DNA of 7,765 nucleotides from NCBI GenBank assembly GCA_030045175.1, contig JASIBM010000673.1, forward strand, positions 1-7,765, given 5' to 3'. Below the pieces are notes generated by a model. The model did not search any database. It was given only the letters and a program-made list of their open reading frames with translations, and was not told the origin of the DNA. Each line of letters starts with the position of its first letter. The stretch's first letter is position 1. Positions 1 through 4,901 of the stretch are shown one piece after another. The position numbers were made by a program, and so were the translations under genes. Source of the DNA: Streptosporangiaceae bacterium. GTDB lineage: Bacteria; Actinomycetota; Actinomycetes; Streptosporangiales; Streptosporangiaceae.

Positions 1-213
1 GTCGAGGGCCGCCTGCACCTGGCGGCCTACGCCCTCGGCGCGAGCGCCTCGGGGATGACGTTCATCGACTCGGAGTTGCCCGGGCTGCTCGGCGAGGCCG
101 ACGTCGCGGGACTGCTCTTCACCTGTGTTGGCGTCCCCGAGTACGCCTCGCGCGCCGGCGGCGCGCCAGGAACCCCGGTGCGGGTGGGCCAAGTCGCGCC
201 CAGGCGCGCCTGA
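1..213 (+). CDS. Nitroreductase-like protein, C-terminal 70 residues (5' end outside window)
   Basis: The reading frame is open from base 1 and ends at TGA 211-213, so only the C-terminus is visible. The visible pattern is an R-L-H-L-A-A-Y-A-L-G-A helix, then G-M-T-F-I-D, a short acidic helix, a hydrophobic strand L-L-F-T-C-V-G-V-P-E-Y, and a Gly/Pro-rich tail. This order (Ala-rich helix with ALG, a G-x-T-F turn, then a buried strand ending in G-x-P-x-Y) is the usual end of nitroreductase/SagB-type FMN oxidoreductases. The catalytic and FMN-binding N-terminal part is not in the window, so substrate and cofactor cannot be judged. The stop codon lies 9 bases from the stop of the convergent acetyltransferase gene. 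The family call is inference from a short fragment; another FMN-reductase-like fold is possible. Confidence 0.6.
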   Translation, partial: VEGRLHLAAYALGASASGMTFIDSELPGLLGEADVAGLLFTCVGVPEYASRAGGAPGTPVRVGQVAPRRA

Positions 214-217
214 GTTT

Positions 218-230
218 CCGGCTCAGCCGG
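218..230. terminator. Small hairpin between convergent stop codons
   Basis: CCGGC (218-222), TCA loop, GCCGG (226-230) form a perfect 5-bp stem with a 3-base loop. An alternative fold pairs CTGAG (210-214) with CTCAG (222-226). The hairpin overlaps the stop codon of the minus-strand gene and sits 5 bases after the plus-strand stop. There is no T-run on either side, so it is at best a weak, U-tract-free bidirectional terminator. The role is inferred from position. Confidence 0.3.
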
Positions 231-759
231 GTGGCGGCGTCCACCAGCTTCGCTCGGCAAGGTACTTCACCAGGCCGGGAAGGCCGAAGTAATCAACGCG
301 GCCCTGGTACCGCATGCCCGCCTTCTCCATGACCCGCCACGATCCGACGTTCTGCGGCAGCGCGACCGCCATCACGCGGTCGAGCCCGATCGGCCCGAGC
401 GCGTGGGCGAGCACTGCGAGCGCGGCCTCCGTGGCGTACCCCTTGTTCCAGGATGCCTTCCTGAAGTGATATGCCAGGTCAACCTCCGGCCCGTTGCCCT
501 CGTCGACCGGACGGATGCCACACTGTCCGACGAACGCCCCGGTCGCCTTCTCGTCCACGGCCCACATGGCGTAGCCGACCTCGCGCTCCATCTCATGCCG
601 TGCCTCGATGACGCCCTGGAAGCTGTCCAGCGTCCTGGGCGGCCCGGCCGGCAGGAACCGGCCGAACTCCGGCTCGCTGACCATGGTGAACCACGGGTCG
701 GCGTCGCGTGCCTCGAAGGTGCGGATGACCAGGCGTGGCGTCTCAAGCCGGGTGTTCAC
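223..759 (-). CDS. GNAT family N-acetyltransferase (RimJ/RimL-like)
   Basis: A 178-residue protein of the acetyl-CoA-dependent GNAT superfamily, closest in pattern to the RimJ/RimL/Acetyltransf_3 group that acetylates protein N-termini, antibiotics or small amines. Visible marks are L5-E-T-P-R-L-V-I-R13 (typical first strand), G78-x-C-G-I82 (central strand), W104-N-K-G-Y-A-T-E-A112 (acetyl-CoA pyrophosphate-binding loop and helix), and P135-x-N-x-x-S140 followed by M144-E-K-A-G-M149 (last motif). The length is normal for the family. Start: GTG at 757-759 is the only practical choice, because an in-frame TAG lies 9 bases upstream and the next ATG would remove the first strand. No Shine-Dalgarno sequence is present; a TAGAGT hexamer ends 6 bases before the GTG, which suggests a leaderless message. 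The gene is divergent from gdhA and convergent with the nitroreductase-like gene. The substrate cannot be told from sequence. Confidence 0.9.
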   Translation of the reverse strand: MNTRLETPRLVIRTFEARDADPWFTMVSEPEFGRFLPAGPPRTLDSFQGVIEARHEMEREVGYAMWAVDEKATGAFVGQCGIRPVDEGNGPEVDLAYHFRKASWNKGYATEAALAVLAHALGPIGLDRVMAVALPQNVGSWRVMEKAGMRYQGRVDYFGLPGLVKYLAERSWWTPPPG

Positions 760-765
760 CAGCGC

Positions 766-771
766 ACTCTA
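766..771 (-). promoter_or_regulatory. Candidate -10 box for leaderless GNAT gene
   Basis: On the minus strand the bases read TAGAGT, fitting the actinobacterial -10 pattern TAnnnT. Six bases separate it from the GTG start, so transcription would begin at or next to the start codon. No good -35 hexamer is seen at 16-18 bases. Functional assignment is inference. Confidence 0.35.
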
Positions 772-838
772 GCAACGGGACCAAGGATTGGCCGGCCGGA
801 GGTCCTTCGGTCTTGCTATTTCCGGGTCTTTGCACTCA

Positions 839-865
839 TTGACGGAACAGTTTCCGTGTTACGGT
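839..865 (+). promoter_or_regulatory. gdhA promoter region with embedded palindrome
   Basis: TTGACG (839-844) matches a -35 box in 5 of 6 positions, and TACGGT (860-865) fits a TAnnnT -10 box, although the 15-base spacer is shorter than usual. Between and overlapping them is a perfect inverted repeat, ACGGAA-CAGT-TTCCGT (842-857). A protein bound there would cover the -35 and the spacer, so it is a candidate operator. The surrounding stretch 810-865 is visibly less GC-rich than the genes on either side. A GlnR site (paired GTnAC/GAAAC with 6-base spacing) was looked for and does not fit: the GTAAC and GAAAC on the minus strand are only 3 bases apart. The regulator is unknown. Confidence 0.4.
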
Positions 866-951
866 GCCGCTTAGTAGGCACACGTCGCGGCCCGCCGTCG
901 TGCGGTGCTGCCCGTCCATCAGGCCACAAGGGCGTGGAAGTTGAGGCGAGG

Positions 952-2313
952 GTGAACGACTACATCCAATCCGTGCTGAGCGAGGTCCGGGCCAAGAATC
1001 AGGGTGAGAGCGAGTTCTTGCAGGCTGTCCACGAGGTGTACAGCACTCTCGGCCCGGTGATCGAGCGGCACCCTGAGTACCGGGCCGCAAGGATACTCGA
1101 GCAGATGGCCGAGCCAGAGCGCGTGGTCATCTTCAAGGTCCCGTGGGTTGACGACTCCGGCGAAGTCCGGGTCAACCGCGGCATCCGGGTGCAGATGAAC
1201 AGCGCCATCGGTCCCTACAAGGGCGGTCTGCGGTTCCACCCGAGCGTTCGCCTCGGTCTGCTCAAGTTCCTGGCCTTTGAGCAGGTCTACAAGAACGCCC
1301 TGACCACGCTGCCGATGGGCGGTGGCAAGGGCGGGTCGGACTTCGACCCAAAGGGCAAGAGCGACGCCGAGGTCAGGCGGTTCTGCCAGTCGTTCATGAC
1401 CGAGCTTTACCGGCATATCGGTCAATTCTCGGACATCCCGGCCGGGGACATCGGTGTCGGCAGCCGCGAGATCGGGTACCTGTTCGGGCAGTACAAGCGC
1501 ATCACAGGCGAGTTCGCGGCCGGCGTCATCACCGGGAAGGGCCACGGCTGGGGCGGATCGCAGATCCGGCCCGAGGCGACCGGCTATGGCTCGGTCTACT
1601 TCGCGCAGGAGATGCTCGCCACCCGCGACGACTCACTGAGCGGCAAGACCTGCCTGATCTCAGGCAGCGGGAACGTCGCCCAGTACACGGCCGAGGCACT
1701 GATCAAGCTCGGCGCCAAGCCGGTCACGTTGTCGGACTCGAGCGGCTTCATCTACGACAAGGATGGCATCGACGGCGAGAAGCTGGCCTGGGTGATGGAC
1801 CTGAAGAACAAGCGGCGCGGCAGGATCGCCGAGTACGCCGAGCAGTTCCCCGGCGCGACGTACGCGCCGTCCGGCGCGCCCGATCACAACCCGCTCTGGG
1901 ACATCCCGGCGGACTGCGCGTTCCCCAGCGCGACCCAGAACGAGATCAGCGGCAAGGATGCCGCGAACCTGCTCTCCAACGGGGTAATCGCGGTGGCCGA
2001 GGGAGCCAACATGCCGACCAGTCCGGAGGGGGTCGAGCTCTTGCTCGGCGCCGGCGTCCTGTACGGGCCGGGCAAGGCGGCCAACGCCGGCGGCGTGGCG
2101 GTGTCCGGCCTGGAGATGTCCCAGGCGAGCCAGCGCCAGCAGTGGAGCCGCGAGCAGGTTGATGAGGAGCTTCGCGGCATCATGCGGGCGATCCACGAGC
2201 AGGCGTGGTCGGCGGCGCAGGAGTACGGTCACCCAGGGAACTACCTAATGGGAGCCAACATCGCCGGGTTCCGCAAGGTCGCCGACGCGATGCTGGATGA
2301 GTCGGCGGTCTGA
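952..2313 (+). CDS. gdhA: NADP-type glutamate dehydrogenase
   Basis: A 453-residue hexameric-class glutamate dehydrogenase (about the E. coli GdhA length) that interconverts 2-oxoglutarate plus ammonium and L-glutamate in the cytoplasm. Glutamate-site motif G87-P-Y-K-G-G-L-R-F-H-P97 contains the binding lysine K90; P121-M-G-G-G-K126-G-G-S-D holds the catalytic lysine; P163-A-G-D166-I-G-V-G holds the catalytic aspartate; T194-G-K-G and W200-G-G-S...R206-P-E-A-T-G-Y-G213 precede the dinucleotide domain. The Rossmann loop is G238-S-G-N-V-A-Q244 and the second strand ends in S261-D-S-S-G, as in NADP-dependent anabolic enzymes; A379-G-G-V-A-V-S-G-L-E-M389 is also intact. The frame is open for 549 bases upstream, but family alignment and GAGG at 943-946, five bases before the codon, favour GTG 952; GTG 934 is an alternative with poorer spacing. 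Coenzyme choice is inferred from motifs. Confidence 0.96.
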   Translation: MNDYIQSVLSEVRAKNQGESEFLQAVHEVYSTLGPVIERHPEYRAARILEQMAEPERVVIFKVPWVDDSGEVRVNRGIRVQMNSAIGPYKGGLRFHPSVRLGLLKFLAFEQVYKNALTTLPMGGGKGGSDFDPKGKSDAEVRRFCQSFMTELYRHIGQFSDIPAGDIGVGSREIGYLFGQYKRITGEFAAGVITGKGHGWGGSQIRPEATGYGSVYFAQEMLATRDDSLSGKTCLISGSGNVAQYTAEALIKLGAKPVTLSDSSGFIYDKDGIDGEKLAWVMDLKNKRRGRIAEYAEQFPGATYAPSGAPDHNPLWDIPADCAFPSATQNEISGKDAANLLSNGVIAVAEGANMPTSPEGVELLLGAGVLYGPGKAANAGGVAVSGLEMSQASQRQQWSREQVDEELRGIMRAIHEQAWSAAQEYGHPGNYLMGANIAGFRKVADAMLDESAV

Positions 2314-2421
2314 CGGAATTTCCGCACGAAGCCATAGGAAATATGCGCGAGCCCACCATCACGGCCTTGTTAGGCAATGCCGAACATGAAGATTGCGGGT
2401 AACTTTGCCGGTCAGATCACA

Positions 2422-2450
2422 TGGACATCACTCGAGTTACCGCCTAGGTT
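2422..2450 (+). promoter_or_regulatory. Candidate promoter for the VOC gene
   Basis: TGGACA (2422-2427) and TAGGTT (2445-2450) lie exactly 17 bases apart and match a housekeeping-type -35/-10 pair (5 of 6 and 3 of 6, the latter at the key T1, A2 and T6). GTTACC (2436-2441) lies in the spacer, and an inverted GGTAAC is at 2398-2403 upstream. Transcription would start near 2457, giving a leader of about 110 bases that includes the hairpin at 2508-2539. Activity is inferred. Confidence 0.45.
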
Positions 2451-2507
2451 CACAATAGTTGCGGGCCCCCTGCCGCTCCTCCCCGCGCTGCAGGGCGTGC
2501 TCGCTAC

Positions 2508-2539
2508 GCTGGGGCGCGTCCGCCTGGGCGCGCCCCAGC
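2508..2539 (+). promoter_or_regulatory. GC-rich leader hairpin before the VOC gene
   Basis: GCTGGGGCGCG (2508-2518) pairs perfectly with CGCGCCCCAGC (2529-2539), giving 11 uninterrupted base pairs and a 10-base loop. It ends 26 bases before the chosen start codon and 16 bases before the GGAGG ribosome site at 2556-2560. There is no T-run after it. It could be a U-tract-free terminator or attenuator, an RNA-stabilising leader element, or simply a GC-rich palindrome at DNA level. The stem is seen directly; the role is inference. Confidence 0.5.
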
Positions 2540-2565
2540 CGGGCTTCGGTGCGACGGAGGCGATG

Positions 2566-2952
2566 ATGCCGGAGCAGCCGCGAATGACCGTGACCGGCGT
2601 TGTGCTCGGAGCGCCAGACGCGCAGGAGCTTGCCGGGTTCTATCACCGCCTCCTCGGCTGGCAATTCGTCGCGGACGAACCCGGCTGGGCCAAGCTCGAG
2701 TCCCCGGATGGCGGTCCGGGCCTGTCGTTCCAAGATGAATCCGGCTACGTCAGGCCGGCCTGGCCCGCTGGTCCCGGCGACCAGCAGATGATGGTGCACC
2801 TGGACATCAAGGTGGACGACCTCGACGAGGCAGGGGCGCACGCGATCGCTGCGGGCGCGGATCTCGCCACGTTCCAGCCGCAAGATGATGTTCGCGTCTA
2901 CCTGGATCCGGACGGGCATCCGTTCTGCCTGTGGATCATCTCGCCAGATTGA
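2566..2952 (+). CDS. Glyoxalase_6-type VOC family protein
   Basis: A 128-residue protein of the vicinal-oxygen-chelate superfamily, matching the actinobacterial Glyoxalase_6 (glyoxalase-like) pattern. In order: a first strand T10-G-V-V-L-G; D18...F25-Y-H-R-L-L-G-W32; G49-G-P-G-L-S-F-Q56; R63-P-A-W-P67; H78-L-D-I-K-V-D-D-L87; G97-A; and the ending D114-P-D-G-H-P-F-C-L122. Members are usually small cytoplasmic proteins without an assigned reaction, sometimes linked to resistance or lyase/dioxygenase folds. The first-strand histidine that binds metal in true glyoxalase I is absent (T/G there), while H78 is kept, so metal use is uncertain. Start: ATG 2566 lies five bases after GGAGG (2556-2560); ATG 2563 is too close, and ATG 2584 has only a GGAG at distance 9. 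The frame is open back to 2377, but that part shows no family match. The aldolase gene follows 88 bases later. Confidence 0.87.
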   Translation: MPEQPRMTVTGVVLGAPDAQELAGFYHRLLGWQFVADEPGWAKLESPDGGPGLSFQDESGYVRPAWPAGPGDQQMMVHLDIKVDDLDEAGAHAIAAGADLATFQPQDDVRVYLDPDGHPFCLWIISPD

Positions 2953-3028
2953 GCCGGTGCCCGGCTTGGCTCGGGGTTCTGATAGCCCGCCCGCAAGACC
3001 TGCCCGCAGCCGGCCGCCCGGGGTGTGG

Positions 3029-3034
3029 TTATCT
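3029..3034 (+). promoter_or_regulatory. Candidate -10 box for leaderless aldolase gene
   Basis: TTATCT (3029-3034), overlapping TATCTG by one base, sits 6 bases before ATG 3041 in otherwise GC-rich DNA, the distance expected if the transcript begins at the start codon. No Shine-Dalgarno sequence and no clear -35 box are present. Assignment is inference from spacing. Confidence 0.3.
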
Positions 3035-3040
3035 GTCTGG

Positions 3041-3760
3041 ATGGCCAACACTTCCCCACGCGCTCTCCTGCGCGGTGAGCAAACTCTCTATGGCGGCTGG
3101 ATCACCGTCCCCGATGTGATATCGGCCGGCGCGATGGCATCATCTGGCCTGGACTATGTCGTGATCGACCTGCAGCACGGCGGTGCCACCGAACGGGATC
3201 TGCCGGCCCTGACCACGACCATCAAGAACGCGGGCCCGTTCCCTGTCGGCCGGGTCAGGTACGCGCACCCGGCCGACATCTGCCGCGCGCTCGACCTGGG
3301 ATGCGCCGGCGTGATCGTGCCCAACGTCGAGTCGGCCGAGCAGGCGGCCAGCGTCGTCGGCGCGTGCCACCACCCGCCCGCCGGATACCGGTCAGCTGGC
3401 GGGGTGCTGGCCAGCGCCGACGGCCCTTTCTGCGTGGTCATGGTCGAATCCAAGGCGGCGATGGCCGACCTCGACGCGACCCTCGCTGTCGACGGGGTGG
3501 ACGGCATCTACGTCGGCCCGAGGGACCTGTCCTACTCGCTCGGCTGTGAGCTCAACCCGAACGACCCGGTGCTGCGGGCCGCGCTCGAGCGCATCTGGGC
3601 AGCCTGCGCCGCCGCGGGCAAGCCGGTCGGCGTGCACTCAGCGGACGGCGCGACCGCCAGGCTCTACCGGGAGAACGGGTGCAGGCTCGTCAACGTCGTG
3701 TCCGACGTGCTCGCCGTGGCCAGGGGCACCGCCGCCGAGCTGGCCACTGCCCGCGGGTAG
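3041..3760 (+). CDS. HpcH/HpaI family aldolase/citrate lyase-like protein
   Basis: A 239-residue class II (metal-dependent) aldolase of the HpcH/HpaI family, whose members cleave 4-hydroxy-2-oxo acids to pyruvate plus an aldehyde, or the reverse. The TIM-barrel marks are present: D43-L-Q-H46-G-G (catalytic histidine, usually in a D-x-E-H-G context; here Gln replaces Glu), V69-G-R71-V-R73 (pyruvate-binding arginine), G90-V-I-V-P94-N, V133-M-V-E136 (metal glutamate), and V158-G-P-R-D162-L-S-Y-S-L-G (metal aspartate). The stretch from R117-S-A-G-G to E136 is about a dozen residues shorter than in E. coli HpaI-like enzymes, where a Tyr-bearing loop normally lies. ATG 3041 gives a family-like N-terminus (L10-R-G...Y17-G-G-W); the frame is open further upstream (GTG 3023), but that sequence is not family-like. 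The start has no Shine-Dalgarno sequence. The natural substrate is unknown. Confidence 0.88.
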   Translation: MANTSPRALLRGEQTLYGGWITVPDVISAGAMASSGLDYVVIDLQHGGATERDLPALTTTIKNAGPFPVGRVRYAHPADICRALDLGCAGVIVPNVESAEQAASVVGACHHPPAGYRSAGGVLASADGPFCVVMVESKAAMADLDATLAVDGVDGIYVGPRDLSYSLGCELNPNDPVLRAALERIWAACAAAGKPVGVHSADGATARLYRENGCRLVNVVSDVLAVARGTAAELATARG

Positions 3761-3804
3761 GCGGCAGGCAGCCCGGAGCTCGTCGATGACCGGATCACCG
3801 GCGG

Positions 3805-3810
3805 CACAAT
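3805..3810 (+). promoter_or_regulatory. Candidate -10 box for leaderless membrane-protein gene
   Basis: CACAAT (3805-3810) matches TATAAT in 4 of 6 positions and ends 7 bases before ATG 3818. The bases between are TAGAGAC, with no properly spaced ribosome site. This fits a leaderless transcript. No convincing -35 is seen at 17 bases upstream. Confidence 0.35.
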
Positions 3811-3817
3811 TAGAGAC

Positions 3818-4813
3818 ATGACTGAGCAGCATCCGCATCCCGATGCGGCGGGCGGCGAGTTCGCCGAGCACGCGGAGCGCGCGCGGTTCGCCGAGTTCGC
3901 TGACCAGGCCGAGTTCGCCGAGTTCGCCGGGTACGCGCAGAACGCGGAGTACGCCGACGCGGCGACGTCGGCCGCAGCAGCGGCAGCACCAGGGCGCGAG
4001 CACGCCCCGTACGAGCAGGCACTGTACGCGCACGGCTCGCACCCGCACGGGCACGCCGACGCCGACGGGCAGCAAGACCTGCAGTGGCGAAGGGAGATGC
4101 TGCAGCTGATCGACCACGCCGCGAGCCGCCTCCAGGCGGCCAGCAGAAGCAGGCTGCACCGCCAGGACAAGCCCGAGCCGCGCTGGCCGGTCTCCACCGC
4201 CGTGATCGCCGCCATCGTGCTCCAGTGGGTGCTGCCGCAGAAGCTGATCTTCGGCACCGACGTGCACTACGTCCTGCTTGGCATGGAATGCGCGTTGCTG
4301 CTCGGCCTGTTCGCCGCGAACCCGCTGCGGATCGAGAAGCGGTCCAGGCCGATCAGGACGGCGAGCATCGCGCTGATCGTGCTGATCTCGGCGGCCAACG
4401 CCGCGTCCGCAGGGCTGCTCGTGCGCGCGATCATCACCAATCAGCTCGGCCCCAAGGACGCCGCGATCCGCCTGCTGCTCGCGGGCGCCGCGATCTGGGG
4501 CACGAACGTGATCGCGTTCGCGCTGTGGTACTGGGAGTTCGACCGGGGCGGGCCTGTGAGCAGGCTCGAGGGCAGGTCGCCGTACCCGGACCTGATGTTC
4601 CCCCAGATGACCGCGCCGGAGCTGACGCCGCGGGGGTGGGGCCCCCGCTTCGTCGACTACCTCTACCTGTCGTTCACCAACGCGACGGCGTTCAGCCCGA
4701 CCGACGTGATGCCGCTAGCCCGGTGGGCGAAGCTGACGATGCTCTTCCAGTCGGCGATCTCGCTGCTGCTCGGGGCCCTCGTTATCGCCCGTGCCGTAAA
4801 CATCCTGCCTTGA
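3818..4813 (+). CDS. Multi-pass membrane protein with tripeptide-repeat N-terminus and K+-channel-like pore region
   Basis: A 331-residue protein with no function I can name. Residues 14-49 are twelve tripeptides ending in Ala (E-F-A, E-H-A, E-R-A and so on), followed by an Ala run (52-57), a His/Asp-rich segment (72-83) and a helix around 88-116. Hydrophobic segments follow at about 125-145, 149-168, 180-206 and 215-239, then a linker, a short helix 277-290 and a last helix 303-329. Residues 285-306 align without gaps to the KcsA pore as I recall it: T290-A-F-S-P-T-D296 falls on T-T-V-G-Y-G-D, with P299 and W303 also shared. The usual G-Y-G is S-P-T here, so K+ selectivity is not expected from sequence alone. 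The acidic, His-rich tail is probably cytoplasmic. ATG 3818 has no Shine-Dalgarno sequence but a -10-like hexamer 7 bases upstream. fadE follows 88 bases later from its own control region. Confidence 0.85.
   Translation: MTEQHPHPDAAGGEFAEHAERARFAEFADQAEFAEFAGYAQNAEYADAATSAAAAAAPGREHAPYEQALYAHGSHPHGHADADGQQDLQWRREMLQLIDHAASRLQAASRSRLHRQDKPEPRWPVSTAVIAAIVLQWVLPQKLIFGTDVHYVLLGMECALLLGLFAANPLRIEKRSRPIRTASIALIVLISAANAASAGLLVRAIITNQLGPKDAAIRLLLAGAAIWGTNVIAFALWYWEFDRGGPVSRLEGRSPYPDLMFPQMTAPELTPRGWGPRFVDYLYLSFTNATAFSPTDVMPLARWAKLTMLFQSAISLLLGALVIARAVNILP
3857..3964 (+). repeat. 9-bp degenerate tandem repeat coding [E/D/x]-x-Ala
   Basis: Twelve consecutive 9-base units encode residues 14-49 of the membrane protein. 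Every third residue is Ala; the first is mostly Glu/Asp (also R, G, Q) and the second is often Phe or Tyr (also H, R, Q, N, A). The unit GAGTTCGCC occurs four times exactly (3857, 3914, 3923, and with the first-codon variants nearby), showing expansion at DNA level followed by drift. The repeat is in frame, so copy changes would alter length without a frameshift. Confidence 0.75.
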
Positions 4814-4833
4814 CCCAGCGGACCTTCCCTTAA

Positions 4834-4875
4834 GTTACCCACCAGTAGTATGGTAAGTAGTTACTTGCGGGTAAC
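4834..4875 (+). promoter_or_regulatory. Paired palindromic operator in the fadE promoter region
   Basis: Site 1, GTTAC-N6-GTAGT (4834-4849), and site 2, GTTAC-N6-GTAAC (4860-4875), are each two-fold symmetric (site 2 perfectly in its 5-bp arms), with centres 26 bases apart. The pair is also one large inverted repeat: bases 4834-4848 match the reverse complement of 4861-4875 at 12 of 15 positions. A TAGTAT hexamer (4846-4851), a good -10 box, overlaps the end of site 1, and site 2 would cover the transcription start and early leader. This is the geometry of repression by a dimeric regulator, and TetR-type repressors commonly control acyl-CoA dehydrogenase genes with sites of this size. The regulator itself is not in the window; the family is inference. 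Confidence 0.65.
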
Positions 4876-4901
4876 ATGGCGGGTCTCAGCGGGAGGCGGA
4901 C

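Noticed and set aside
842..862. GlnR box before gdhA
   Set aside because: GTAAC and GAAAC are present on the minus strand, but with 3 bases between them instead of the usual 6, so the site does not fit.
403..951. N-terminal extension of the glutamate dehydrogenase frame by 183 codons
   Set aside because: The extension is antisense to the GNAT gene, crosses the promoter region, and has no similarity to any part of the GdhA fold; the protein starting at 952 already has the full family length.
2318..2342. ATTTCC/GGAAAT stem as gdhA terminator
   Set aside because: Six mostly A-T pairs with a 13-base loop and no T-run are too weak to call a terminator.
2343..2402. A 19-codon small ORF (ATG 2343 to TAA 2400-2402) after gdhA
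   Set aside because: Its only ribosome-site candidate (AGGA, 2336-2339) is too close, it has no recognisable peptide feature, and such short frames arise by chance.
2377..2565. Extension of the VOC frame upstream to ATG 2377
   Set aside because: The extra residues match nothing in the Glyoxalase_6 family, cover a promoter-like pair and a perfect hairpin, and the start at 2566 has the proper ribosome site.
3772..3804. Terminator between the aldolase and membrane-protein genes
   Set aside because: Only a 4-bp CCGG/CCGG stem is present, which is expected by chance in DNA of this composition.
3638..4267. Minus-strand open frames over the aldolase end and the repeat region
   Set aside because: They consist of low-complexity Arg/Ser/Ala translations of the 9-bp repeat read in the wrong frame, with no motifs.
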